The position numbers and the translations under genes are program-made. A DNA stretch of 12,097 nt from Clostridia bacterium (lineage in GTDB: Bacteria; Bacillota; Clostridia; TANB77; CAG-465). Positions within the stretch are counted from its first letter, which is position 1. Each line of letters opens with the position of its first letter. Positions 1-7,449 of the stretch are shown here, in pieces. The notes under the pieces were generated by a model that ran no database searches, was not told where the DNA came from, and saw only the letters and a program-made list of their open reading frames with translations. The DNA is taken from the NCBI GenBank assembly GCA_900772475.1, contig CAAHEI010000056.1, positions 1-12,097 on the forward strand, read 5' to 3'.

Positions 1-123
1 AATGCAGATATAAACGGAAGTTTAAATATATTAAGAAAATATATAAAAAGAAGTAGTCCAAACCAAGAAATTGCGATGGATAATGGTCGAGAACAACGAC
101 CGTTAAAGAAAAGAGAGGCCTAA
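1..123 (+). CDS. tnpB: TnpB (IS200/IS605 OrfB) C-terminus, partial
   Basis: An open frame enters the window at base 1 and stops at TAA 121-123, giving 40 residues. It begins NADINGSLNILRKYIKR, which matches the conserved end of IS200/IS605-family TnpB proteins. There the D-x-N-x-x-x-N-I-L-R stretch follows the zinc ribbon and supplies the last RuvC aspartate (Asp encoded at 7-9). TnpB is an RNA-guided DNA nuclease that helps keep the transposon at its donor site. The remaining residues are charged and look like the usual variable tail. Whether the protein is intact upstream, and whether a tnpA partner exists, cannot be seen. The call rests on this short motif alone, but the motif is distinctive. 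Confidence 0.8.
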   Translation, partial: NADINGSLNILRKYIKRSSPNQEIAMDNGREQRPLKKREA

Positions 124-210
124 AGAGAGGTGGAAACTTAAATACAACATTTTTAAAAATACCACTAACTACAAAAAATTAGTTAATGGTGGAGTGACAA
201 AGTCACTTTT
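124..210 (+). ncRNA. Putative omega-RNA (reRNA) scaffold end / IS605 right end
   Basis: Directly after the tnpB stop lie two hairpins. The first pairs CCACTAACTA (162-171) with TAGTTA (180-185) and GTGG (189-192), leaving a three-base bulge and an eight-base A-rich loop. The second is AGTGAC-AAA-GTCACT (193-207), a perfect six-pair stem followed by TTTT. In IS200/IS605 elements this position carries the guide-RNA scaffold that overlaps the tnpB 3' end, and a subterminal hairpin that marks the right end of the transposon. The second hairpin plus T-run could also act as a simple terminator. The exact right-end cleavage point and the start of the guide are not defined here. Confidence 0.45.
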
Positions 211-402
211 GTTCTATGTTTATTTTAGTTTAATCTATTTAAGTTATAGAAAAAAATTATTAATTGAATAGAAGAAATCAACTATAAAATCATTGTGATA
301 TTTTATTACTGGTTAAAAATTAATCTCACTCTGGGGTAAGAAAATACAATGTTACAAAAGTATTACAAAAATATAAAAAAAAAATAAAATAAATAATATA
401 TA
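211..402. other. AT-rich intergenic stretch, no gene seen
   Basis: Between the transposon end and the putative operon promoter there are about 190 bases of very AT-rich DNA with frequent stop codons in all frames and no start codon with a convincing ribosome binding site. No tRNA, known riboswitch pattern or longer repeat was recognised. If the upstream hairpins are the right end of an IS605-type element, the first bases of this stretch are where the omega-RNA guide would be copied from. Confidence 0.6.
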
Positions 403-431
403 TAGAAAAAATCTATGCTTTTTGATATAAT
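403..431 (+). promoter_or_regulatory. Putative sigma-A promoter with extended -10 for the secretion operon
   Basis: A perfect TATAAT (426-431) is preceded by TG at 423-424, giving the extended -10 form TGnTATAAT. Seventeen bases upstream lies TAGAAA (403-408), a four-of-six match to TTGACA. Transcription would start near 438 and leave an untranslated leader of about 85 bases before the ATG at 524. It is the best promoter-like match in the gap before the operon. AT-rich DNA yields chance TATAAT matches, so this is a prediction; the extended TG and correct spacing are what support it. Confidence 0.45.
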
Positions 432-523
432 TATGTGGGTTTAGATTAGGTACTCTTTAATTTTAAAAGTTTATATAAATTGAGTGTTAAAAAAGCCATT
501 ATAATTTTGGATTGGAGATTTGT

Positions 524-1006
524 ATGAAAAATAGAGAAAATAGAAAAACGAATAAAAAAGTGTTTATTTTAATAATAGGAATTCTTGTTTGTATGAATTT
601 TGCAATAAATAATATCGACTTCTTTTGTGAAAATTATATATACGCTGCTGGTGGTTCAAGTGGAACCTTCGAAGGTGATAGTGACTCAAGTGGTTCTGGA
701 AGATTAATTTCAGAAGCTGTTGGAGATAAATTTGATTATAGTTTAGTTCCAAATGATGAGTTCACAGAAGGAGAAAATGTAAAAAAACCTATCAAAAGAA
801 TTTGGAGTTCTTTAATTCTTGTTTTGCAAGCTGCATCGGTAGCTGGTGTTATTTTTGCTGGAGTTAGATACATGTTTGCATCTGCAGAAATAAAGGCGGA
901 TATAAAAGCTAGTATGATTCACTTAGTTATAGGTATGGTTATAGTTTTTGCTGCTTCGTCTGTTGTAGGTGTAGTTACAGGAACTTTCAATAATTTAATA
1001 AATTAA
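524..1006 (+). CDS. VirB2/TrbC-like pilin-like membrane protein
   Basis: The 160-residue protein starts at ATG 524, chosen because GGAG (514-517) lies six bases upstream; an in-frame TTG at 512 sits against that site and is unlikely to be used. It has a basic N-terminus, a hydrophobic segment at residues 12-28 (signal peptide or anchor, possible cleavage near YIYAA at 39-42), and a Gly/Ser/Asp-rich linker. Two membrane helices follow, at about 95-118 and 129-152, joined by a short charged loop, GVRYMFASAEIKADIK. Such a helix-loop-helix is the usual form of TrbC/VirB2-type subunits of type IV secretion systems in Gram-positives. Its place at the head of a VirB3-VirB4-VirB6 gene order supports the call. 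It shares the loop motif with both halves of the next gene. Whether it polymerises into a pilus or only lines a channel is unknown. Confidence 0.7.
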   Translation: MKNRENRKTNKKVFILIIGILVCMNFAINNIDFFCENYIYAAGGSSGTFEGDSDSSGSGRLISEAVGDKFDYSLVPNDEFTEGENVKKPIKRIWSSLILVLQAASVAGVIFAGVRYMFASAEIKADIKASMIHLVIGMVIVFAASSVVGVVTGTFNNLIN

Positions 1007-1039
1007 AAAGTATAATAGAATTGTAAGAGAGGACGTAGT

Positions 1040-1687
1040 ATGAAAAAGAAGTATTTAAAAAAAAATATTGTTATAATAATACTTATAAGTTTTTTTGTAA
1101 GTATAATTTCTTCCACTAGTGTTTTTGCTGATTCAAGTGAGACAACTAGTGTCGATGAAATGTGGAGTAGTGCTAGTTCGTGGTTTGGTAACGTTGAAAC
1201 AGCGAACAACTCCCAGCCAGCTGTAAGTATTGTATCTGAATTTTCATCAATTGTTAATGTCATAGGTACTACAGTTATAGTAATAGCTACTATAATTTTA
1301 GGAATTAAATATATTATTGGTAGTGTTGAATCAAAAACAGAAGTAAAAGAAAATTTAATTACATTGTTGATTGCGTGCATATTTTTCTTTGGCTGGCAAG
1401 GAATTAGTGCAATTTTAATTCCTGGTGGAAGATTGGTTTGGAGCAATGTAAATGATGCAAGTTATAAAAATTTAGTTGGAAGAGTTTTTAGTAGTATAGT
1501 ATTCGTTCTTAATGTAGCAACAATAGCAGCTATTATATACGTTGGTGTTAGATATATTTTTTCGGGTGCATCTGGGAAGGCTGATTTAAAAGCAAGATCA
1601 CCATATTTTTTTATTGGAATTATAATGGCTTTCTGCTCAGTTTCTTTTTTGACATTTGTTTCAAATGTTATTAATGAGGTGTTTTAA
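1040..1687 (+). CDS. Duplicated VirB2-like pilin-like protein (two helix-hairpin units)
   Basis: The 215-residue protein starts at ATG 1040 after AGAGGA (1028-1033). It has a clear signal peptide: a Lys-rich n-region, a hydrophobic core at 10-25 and a likely SPase I cut after VFA at residue 30. A Ser/Thr/Trp-rich stretch follows. Then come two copies of a membrane hairpin, about residues 68-127 and 148-209. Both carry the same loop pattern between their helices: GIKYIIGSVESKTEVK at 88-103 and GVRYIFSGASGKADLK at 169-184, offset by 81 residues. The preceding gene has the same pattern once (GVRYMF...KADIK). It therefore looks like an internal duplication of a VirB2-like unit, giving four membrane helices after signal cleavage. 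Role inferred: a channel or pilus-base subunit of the type IV system. The similarity is modest in identity but consistent in position. Confidence 0.65.
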   Translation: MKKKYLKKNIVIIILISFFVSIISSTSVFADSSETTSVDEMWSSASSWFGNVETANNSQPAVSIVSEFSSIVNVIGTTVIVIATIILGIKYIIGSVESKTEVKENLITLLIACIFFFGWQGISAILIPGGRLVWSNVNDASYKNLVGRVFSSIVFVLNVATIAAIIYVGVRYIFSGASGKADLKARSPYFFIGIIMAFCSVSFLTFVSNVINEVF

Positions 1688-1708
1688 TAATAGAGGGGAG
1701 AGGAATAT

Positions 1709-1936
1709 ATGGGAAAATCGTATTTTGTTCCACGAAGTACAAAAGGTGAATCGAGAATATTATATATTTTCACCATAAAGTCTTTTGTTTTTACGGTGGC
1801 ATTTGGCTTGATAGGAGCTTTAATATGGTATATATTGTATAGTGCATTTGGAGGTTTTCCACTTGTGCCAGGTCTTGTTATAACTGGAATTTTTGGTGGA
1901 ATTCGGATATGCAATAGGAGCTTTAAAAATACCTGA
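1709..1936 (+). CDS. PrgI/VirB3-like protein, N-terminal piece (frame broken near 1901)
   Basis: This frame opens at ATG 1709 after GGGGAGAGG and runs 75 codons to TGA 1934-1936. Residues 1-64 look like the PrgI family, the VirB3 counterpart of Gram-positive type IV systems: a short basic lead (MGKSYFVPRSTKGESRILY) and two close membrane helices at about 19-46 and 50-66. The last eleven residues, from IRICNRSF on, do not fit. The expected continuation is in the frame one base later, so the natural product appears to be about 117 residues, ending at 2063. The extra base is one of the two A's in GGAATTC at 1900-1901. PrgI/VirB3 normally docks on VirB4, whose genes follow immediately. As read, the product would lack its cytoplasmic C-terminal half. 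Confidence 0.7.
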   Translation: MGKSYFVPRSTKGESRILYIFTIKSFVFTVAFGLIGALIWYILYSAFGGFPLVPGLVITGIFGGIRICNRSFKNT

Positions 1937-2063
1937 TTCAAAATTGATGGGGCCATTTAGAAAAGCAGGTGGAGAATATCTAAGTGAAATAATTTTGAGA
2001 GCAATCACTTTTAAAAGAAGAAAAAAAATATATATTTATAATTTAAAAAGAGGGGGAAAATAA
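1902..2063 (+). pseudogene. PrgI/VirB3-like protein, C-terminal piece in shifted frame
   Basis: Read from 1902, the frame gives FGYAIGALKIPDSKLMGPF followed by a Gly-Glu and a run ending in FKRRKKIYIYNLKRGGK, with stop at 2061-2063. The order KIPD, then GGE, an amphipathic helix, and a basic F-K-R-x-K-K-I-Y-x-Y end is what is expected after the second membrane helix of PrgI-type proteins. The 53 codons have no start codon with a proper ribosome binding site, so they are unlikely to be translated alone. Joined to codons 1-64 of the upstream frame they restore a protein of about 117 residues, the usual family size. The piece keeps coding character without stops, which suggests a very recent lesion, a sequencing or assembly error, or recoding. 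The ribosome binding site of the next gene lies in its last codons. Confidence 0.65.
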
Positions 2064-2064
2064 T

Positions 2065-3621
2065 ATGGGAGCTTTAGTATTGCCTATTGTTATGCTTGTT
2101 ATACTTGCAATATTTGGTGCTGTTTTTTTTGTTGCGGTAAAAAAACAAGAAAAAGGATTAGATGAAAAGGAAAAATCCTCTTCAAATAAAAGAAAAGATA
2201 ATAAAAAAGAAAAAACTCATGAAATGAGAAAAGAAGATGTATTTGATTTTATGGAGTTTGATGAAATTACAGATAATATGATTATACAAAATAAAGGAAC
2301 AAGATACACAATGATGATTCAGTGTAAAGGTATAAACTATGATTTGATGTCTGATGTTGAACAGCTAGCAGTTGAGGAAGGATTTATAACTTTTTTAAAT
2401 ACACTTACATCACCAATACAATTGTATGTACAAGCACAAAATCTTGATTTAAAAGGAACAATAAGAGTATACAAGGATCATGTTGATAAAATTAGAGAAG
2501 AATTTGAAAATGTAAATCAAGAATATAATAAAATAAATGAAGCTTTTGATTCAACAAAACAACAAATAGCAAATATTGAAAGAGAAAGAAATAAGACACT
2601 TAACGTTTATGAATATGCAAGCGATATTGTTAATTATGTTGAAAGAATAAGTTTAAATAAAAGTTTATTACAAAGAACTTTTTTTGTTTTGGTTTCATAT
2701 AACTCGTCTGAAATAAATGCTATAGATAGATTTTCTAAGGAAGAAGTTAGAAACATTTGTTACAATGAACTTGTTACACGTGCTCAATCAATTATAAATG
2801 GACTTGCTTCTTGCTCTGTCGCTGGAAGAATTTTAAATTCAAATGAAATAGCTGATGTATTATATACGGCATATAATAGAGATGATAAAGGATTAATGAG
2901 TGTTAAGGAAGCTTTAGACTCAGGATTCTATAGACTGTATTCAACAAGTGAAGATATTTTCTTAAAGAAACAAAAGAAACTTCAAGAGGAAATTGATAAT
3001 GAAGCAAAAATAAAAGCTTTAGAAACACTTAAAGAAACTATAAAGGAAGGAGAATATATTTCACCTAGAATAGAGGAACTTAACGTAGAAGAACAAATAA
3101 GTAAAAAAGCAAGTGAGTTTGTAAGACGTGAAAATGTTCCAATTAATATTAAGGAAAAAGCAAACGAAAAGTTAATTAAAGAATTTAGGAAAACTAAAAA
3201 AGATTTGTTAGATAAAGCTGGTGAAGAATATCAAGACCTTACAGAAACACTTGGTATTGATATAGGTAAAGATGTAGAGCAAGACACAACAAAAAATGAA
3301 CAAAAAAATAATGATGTTGATAATAGAATGCCAGATAATAATGCTAATGTGAAGAATGACATTTCGTCACAAAATAGTATAAATGAAACTAGTAGTAATT
3401 TAAGTATGGATGAAACTAAGGATAATAATATAAATCCTACAAGTGAAAATGTTCCAGAAAAACCAATTGTTAAAAAGGTTGAATTAGATGATAGTAATTT
3501 TGAATACAATCATGATATAGCAAATAAATCTAATGATGATTTAGATATAAATTTATCTGACTCTTTTGATGATAGATTAGGTTCTAGTAATAATGATACA
3601 AGTAATGATTCAGTCATTTAA
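2065..3621 (+). CDS. Membrane-anchored TraC-like / VirB4 N-terminal-domain-like protein
   Basis: This 518-residue protein begins at ATG 2065, one base after the previous stop, with AGGGGG eight bases upstream. Residues 4-25 form one membrane helix, followed by a Lys/Glu/Ser-rich linker (26-55). Residues about 60-300 resemble the non-ATPase N-terminal domain of VirB4/TraC proteins. Recognisable marks are NKGTRYTMMIQCKGINYDLM, then S-x-x-E-Q-x-A-x-x-E-G-F-x-x-F-L-N-x-L, P-I-Q-L-Y-V-Q and a long helix with a coiled-coil look (135-180). There is no Walker A or B. Residues 300-390 are charged and helical; about 403-518 are Asn/Asp/Ser-rich and probably disordered. It precedes the true VirB4 ATPase and probably partners with it at the inner face of the membrane. 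The family call is by motif resemblance, and the exact role is inferred. Confidence 0.65.
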   Translation: MGALVLPIVMLVILAIFGAVFFVAVKKQEKGLDEKEKSSSNKRKDNKKEKTHEMRKEDVFDFMEFDEITDNMIIQNKGTRYTMMIQCKGINYDLMSDVEQLAVEEGFITFLNTLTSPIQLYVQAQNLDLKGTIRVYKDHVDKIREEFENVNQEYNKINEAFDSTKQQIANIERERNKTLNVYEYASDIVNYVERISLNKSLLQRTFFVLVSYNSSEINAIDRFSKEEVRNICYNELVTRAQSIINGLASCSVAGRILNSNEIADVLYTAYNRDDKGLMSVKEALDSGFYRLYSTSEDIFLKKQKKLQEEIDNEAKIKALETLKETIKEGEYISPRIEELNVEEQISKKASEFVRRENVPINIKEKANEKLIKEFRKTKKDLLDKAGEEYQDLTETLGIDIGKDVEQDTTKNEQKNNDVDNRMPDNNANVKNDISSQNSINETSSNLSMDETKDNNINPTSENVPEKPIVKKVELDDSNFEYNHDIANKSNDDLDINLSDSFDDRLGSSNNDTSNDSVI

Positions 3622-3641
3622 GTATAGGAGGATTTTGATGT

Positions 3642-5657
3642 ATGGGAAAAAATAAAGAAAAAAAAGAAAAGAAAAAAAAGTTAAAGAAAGGTAAATCTGA
3701 GGAAATTAAACCACAAGATGAGTTAATAAAAGCAAATGAAAATCTACCTGATAGTTTGGAAATGAATAAATCCACTTTAAAAGATTTACTTGCACCATCT
3801 GGTATTGATGCTTCTCATTATGATTATTTAGAGATATTTTCTAAAATTTCAAGATTTGCAAGAAGTTTTTATTTAACAACGATACCAAGACAGGCTGTTT
3901 TTCCATATTTTTTATCAGGAATTTATGAATTTGGAGATATAAACGCATCTGTATATATCACTCCTATATCTGAGACTACATCGCAAAATCAATTAAATAA
4001 ACAAATAGTGGAATTACAATCAGAAAGATATGTTGCACATGATAGAGGAGATATAAACAGAGAATCTGTTTTATCAACAAAACAGGCTGAAGCTGAAGCA
4101 TTAAGAGATCAAATTGCAGCAGGTTATAACAAATTATTTGATGCAACAATTTTGTGTACTCTTTTTGCATATAACAAAGGTGAACTTGATAAATTATCTG
4201 AGTTACTTGCTATGGAAGCTTCAAAAAATTTACTTGGACTAAAAGCTGCATGGGCTTTGCAAGAAGAAGCATTTCAGTCTAATTTACCACTTAATAATAA
4301 TAAAATGTCAAGAAAACATACATTTGATAGAGGTTCTATGTCAACAGTTTTTCCATTTGTTAATGCAGAAGCAGGACATAACATGGGAGTTCCTATTGGA
4401 ATTAATAAACAAACAGGTCTTCCAATTATATTTGATAATTTTAGTAGTTCACTTGCAAATTATAACATGATAATATTTGGTAAATCTGGTGCAGGTAAAT
4501 CTGTTACAATCAAAACAATAATGGCAAGATCAGCTATACTTATGGGAGTTGAAAATCTTGTACTAGATGCCGAAGGAGAGTATATAGTTGTTGCTGAAGC
4601 TCTACGTGGAATTAATGTAAACATAGGGCCAAAGAGTAATACAATTATAAACATATTCGATATAGAAACAGAAATTGTAAAAGATGAAATAACAGGTAGA
4701 GAAAGATACGCTTTAAATGTTGAAAATAAGGTTGAAGACGTAACTCAGGCCCTACTTACAATGGCACGTGGTGCTACAAAATCTGAAGAAGTAAACGAAC
4801 TTACAAAGCAAATAATTGCTGAAATTGTTGCAGAAGAATATGCAGATAAGGGAATTACAAGTGATCCAAGATCTTTATATACAGGTTCTGTAATAGATAT
4901 GGAAGATGGAGATACTACCAAAAAGAAAAAAGATATGCCAACAATTAGTACATGGTATGAAAGACTTGAAAAGAAAGCTGCAGAAAATGACAATGATACA
5001 TATCAATATCACTTTGATTATTTAATTAAAGTTATGAAGCAGTTTTGTAAGAAGTTTGATGGCCAAATGGCATATTTTGACGGTCAATCAACATTTGAAC
5101 TTCTTGATGATTGTCCATTCATCAATATAAACATATCTGAACTTGAAGAAAGATTTGCAAGGCCACTTGCACAACAGATTCTTCTTTCTTGGATTTGGGA
5201 AAAATATGTTAAGAAAAATAGTGAAGATAAAAATAGAGCAAAAAGTAAGAGAGTTTTAATAGATGAAGCATGGATGCTTTTACCATATCCTGAAGCCGTT
5301 GATTTCTTAAATACAATGTCAAGACGTGCCAGAAAAAGAAATGTTTCTCTTACAGTTGTATCTCAGAAATTCCAAGATTTCTATGAAAACAAAAGCGTAC
5401 AAGTTGTTTTAACATCAGCAGATACAAAATTATTTTTAGCACAAGATAAGTCAGAAATTTCATATTTAAAAGAAGTATTTAAACTTAGTGAAGGTGAAGA
5501 AAATTTCTTACTTACATGTCAAAGAGGTGAAGGTTTAATAAAAATAGGATATGACTCAGCCATAATGGCAATTAAACCAACCCAAAGAGAATTTGAATTT
5601 GTTGAAACTAACTTAAATAAAGTTGTAGATAACTTAAAAAAGAAGAGAATAGATTAG
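3642..5657 (+). CDS. virB4: VirB4-family type IV secretion ATPase
   Basis: This 671-residue cytoplasmic ATPase powers assembly and transport in type IV secretion systems. ATG 3642 is preceded by AGGAGG (3626-3631); an ATG at 3638 is out of frame. After a Lys-rich tail (1-19) comes the VirB4 N-terminal domain (about 45-260), including RSFYLTTIPRQAVFPYFL. The RecA-like motor domain contains Walker A GKSGAGKS at 280-287, the VirB4-typical DAEGEY at 309-314, Walker B VLIDEAW at 538-544 (Asp541, Glu542), an arginine-rich R-R-A-R-K-R just after it, and the TVVSQ motif with Gln575. All key ATPase residues are present and the length is normal for a Gram-positive VirB4. The neighbours on both sides are channel components. 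This gene is the firmest anchor for calling the locus a type IV secretion or conjugation system. Confidence 0.93.
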   Translation: MGKNKEKKEKKKKLKKGKSEEIKPQDELIKANENLPDSLEMNKSTLKDLLAPSGIDASHYDYLEIFSKISRFARSFYLTTIPRQAVFPYFLSGIYEFGDINASVYITPISETTSQNQLNKQIVELQSERYVAHDRGDINRESVLSTKQAEAEALRDQIAAGYNKLFDATILCTLFAYNKGELDKLSELLAMEASKNLLGLKAAWALQEEAFQSNLPLNNNKMSRKHTFDRGSMSTVFPFVNAEAGHNMGVPIGINKQTGLPIIFDNFSSSLANYNMIIFGKSGAGKSVTIKTIMARSAILMGVENLVLDAEGEYIVVAEALRGINVNIGPKSNTIINIFDIETEIVKDEITGRERYALNVENKVEDVTQALLTMARGATKSEEVNELTKQIIAEIVAEEYADKGITSDPRSLYTGSVIDMEDGDTTKKKKDMPTISTWYERLEKKAAENDNDTYQYHFDYLIKVMKQFCKKFDGQMAYFDGQSTFELLDDCPFININISELEERFARPLAQQILLSWIWEKYVKKNSEDKNRAKSKRVLIDEAWMLLPYPEAVDFLNTMSRRARKRNVSLTVVSQKFQDFYENKSVQVVLTSADTKLFLAQDKSEISYLKEVFKLSEGEENFLLTCQRGEGLIKIGYDSAIMAIKPTQREFEFVETNLNKVVDNLKKKRID

Positions 5658-5687
5658 ATAAAAAATCTATTTAGAAAAGGTGATTAA

Positions 5688-7433
5688 ATGAAGAATAAAA
5701 CATACAAAATCATAATATGTGTTAGTTTAATAGTGATGCTTTTTACTAGTTTTACAAGTGTATTTGGAGCTACAAATGATTATTATACAATCTATACACC
5801 TGTATCTGAAAATGCACTTGATTCCAAGATAAAATCATCTGTTTTGTTAGATGCATTAGCTAATATGATAAATGCTGTAGGTTCACTTATTGAATATCTA
5901 ATTGGTTCTATATTTTCGGCACTTACAGGAGACAATATATTTCCTTGGGCAGATAGAATAATTTTTAATGGAATTGGATTTTTGGATATAAACTTTTTAA
6001 ATCCTGCAGATAACTCATTATTTGTAAATAGGGGAGAAACATCTATTTTAGGAAAAGTTGTAAAAAACGTATATTCAACAATCTTTTCACTTTCCGTATT
6101 ATTTCTAGGTGTGGCTGTGGGGATAATGGCAATACGTCTTGCAATATCAAGTATTGCAGCCGAAAAAGCAAAATACAAACAAGCAATTGTTAACTGGGCA
6201 ACATGTCTTGTAATGTTATTTTTAATGCATTACATACTTGCATTTGTTTTCTGGGTTAATGAACAATTAGTGTCAGTTGCAAGTGGAATATTTATAAAGG
6301 CTATCCAAGATAGCAATCTTACAACAACAAATTTTGAGGAAGCTCTAGATGCTGTTCTTAGTGATGAGGATAGAGTAAATAATTATGTAGATTCAATGGG
6401 ACAGTATTCTGGATTTGCAGGGACAGAGTTAAACCTGCCTGTGGGAGGTACCTTAACAGATTATTTAAAGGATAATGCTAAGTATACTTCATCATTACTT
6501 CAGAATAGTACATATGTTGATAATAGAATGACTTATTATGTAGATGGTGGTAAAAATGGTTGGGAGAGATATTGTTCTTCGCTAAATATGGAACAGGCTT
6601 CTGCACTAAAAATTGGATTAAAAAGATTGACATTTGATGTGAGAGACGTAAAAGCAATAGATGAACTTATAAGTAGTAATCCTTCTGAAGCAAATAGGCA
6701 AAAGGAAAGGGGATATTATGAGGTAAATGGACATAAGATCTTTACAAAAGAAGAGGCATATCGTAATGATGATGTTTACTTAAAAGATTTAGCTTGTGCA
6801 CTATTTTTGGCACAAACAACTGCTGCCAATATTTTTGATACATATGAGGGGCACCCTGAATTAAAAATTAATGATCCGGCATCACCATCTTTGGTTGCGA
6901 GAAACTTTGAGTGGGTCTTTATCGGTCAAGTTACATCACTTATGAATTCACTTTCAAGTAATGTGATTGATAATATATATAATTCACTTGTTAGCATTAA
7001 GAATTCTGAAGGAATAGCTGGCGTTGATGAATTTGTAGCTGCACAAGATAGTAAAGTTAAAACATATGCTAGTGCTGTAAAATTCAGGTATGATTGTGAT
7101 AGAATTATTGTTGGTGTAGCTTCAGGAAGTAGTTCTATTTCAAATGGTAATGTTCAGGATATAATTGCAAATCTAGGGAATTTCTTTAAAAAGTCAGCAT
7201 ACATATATAATTCTGAAACAACAACTGATGAAAACGGTAATGACAGTGAAGTTATAACAGGTTGGAGAGCTTCAAAAGTATCTGTTACAGGTGCATTATT
7301 ATATGCAATATTTGTTTTTCAATCACTTGTATATTTAATAATGTATGTAAAAAGAATGTTTTATGTTATAATGCTTTCGATGTTTGGACCTATTGTAGTT
7401 ATATATGATTTCTTTATGAAGTCGGCATCATAA
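5688..7433 (+). CDS. VirB6/TrbL-like channel protein, N-terminal part
   Basis: The 581-residue protein starts at ATG 5688 after AAAGGTGA. A signal peptide is clear: basic start, hydrophobic core at 8-22, and a probable cut after VFG at 27. An amphipathic or membrane segment follows at 53-79, with helices at about 128-150 and 166-190. A long outer region (about 205-530) has no recognised motif. Two closing helices lie at about 536-553 and 557-575, joined by the basic turn YVKRMF. A large polytopic protein of this layout right after VirB4 is the VirB6/TrbL component of Gram-positive systems. In complete family members the V-K-R-x-F helix pair continues into a W-x-K-E segment and two more helices. 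Here the frame stops at TAA 7431-7433, and those parts are encoded by the next gene. Confidence 0.72.
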   Translation: MKNKTYKIIICVSLIVMLFTSFTSVFGATNDYYTIYTPVSENALDSKIKSSVLLDALANMINAVGSLIEYLIGSIFSALTGDNIFPWADRIIFNGIGFLDINFLNPADNSLFVNRGETSILGKVVKNVYSTIFSLSVLFLGVAVGIMAIRLAISSIAAEKAKYKQAIVNWATCLVMLFLMHYILAFVFWVNEQLVSVASGIFIKAIQDSNLTTTNFEEALDAVLSDEDRVNNYVDSMGQYSGFAGTELNLPVGGTLTDYLKDNAKYTSSLLQNSTYVDNRMTYYVDGGKNGWERYCSSLNMEQASALKIGLKRLTFDVRDVKAIDELISSNPSEANRQKERGYYEVNGHKIFTKEEAYRNDDVYLKDLACALFLAQTTAANIFDTYEGHPELKINDPASPSLVARNFEWVFIGQVTSLMNSLSSNVIDNIYNSLVSIKNSEGIAGVDEFVAAQDSKVKTYASAVKFRYDCDRIIVGVASGSSSISNGNVQDIIANLGNFFKKSAYIYNSETTTDENGNDSEVITGWRASKVSVTGALLYAIFVFQSLVYLIMYVKRMFYVIMLSMFGPIVVIYDFFMKSAS

Positions 7434-7449
7434 AAAAGGAGGAAAAAAT

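Noticed and set aside
346..412. A-rich tracts as part of a plasmid origin or iteron array
   Set aside because: No repeated unit with regular spacing could be found; it is simple A/T composition upstream of a promoter.
480..505. TTGAGT ... TATAAT as promoter of the first gene
   Set aside because: The spacer is only 14 bases and the -10 would overlap the region just before the ribosome binding site. The 403-431 site fits better.
512..523. TTG at 512 as an earlier start for the first pilin-like gene
   Set aside because: The TTG abuts the GGAG that serves the ATG at 524 and has no ribosome binding site of its own at proper distance.
1003..1446. 147-codon reverse-strand open frame
   Set aside because: It lies opposite a clearly coding gene with signal peptide and membrane motifs, has no recognisable domain, and is explained as an antisense shadow of AT-rich coding sequence. 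The same holds for the other reverse-strand frames of 60-130 codons.
1934..1936. TGA read as tryptophan (Mycoplasma-type code)
   Set aside because: Continuing through the TGA gives no PrgI-like sequence and soon meets TAG, while the neighbouring frame gives a good continuation. Trp is TGG throughout the other genes.
3274..3618. Asn/Asp/Ser-rich 3' end of the TraC-like gene as a separate or foreign gene
   Set aside because: It is in frame with the rest, has no internal start with a ribosome binding site and looks like a disordered tail.
5655..5669. TAGAT-AAAAA-ATCTA hairpin overlapping the virB4 stop as a terminator
   Set aside because: Only five A/T-rich pairs with a short T-run. The next gene follows in 30 bases with a good ribosome binding site, so real termination is unlikely. 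A similar small hairpin at 402-416 is also expected by chance in such AT-rich DNA.
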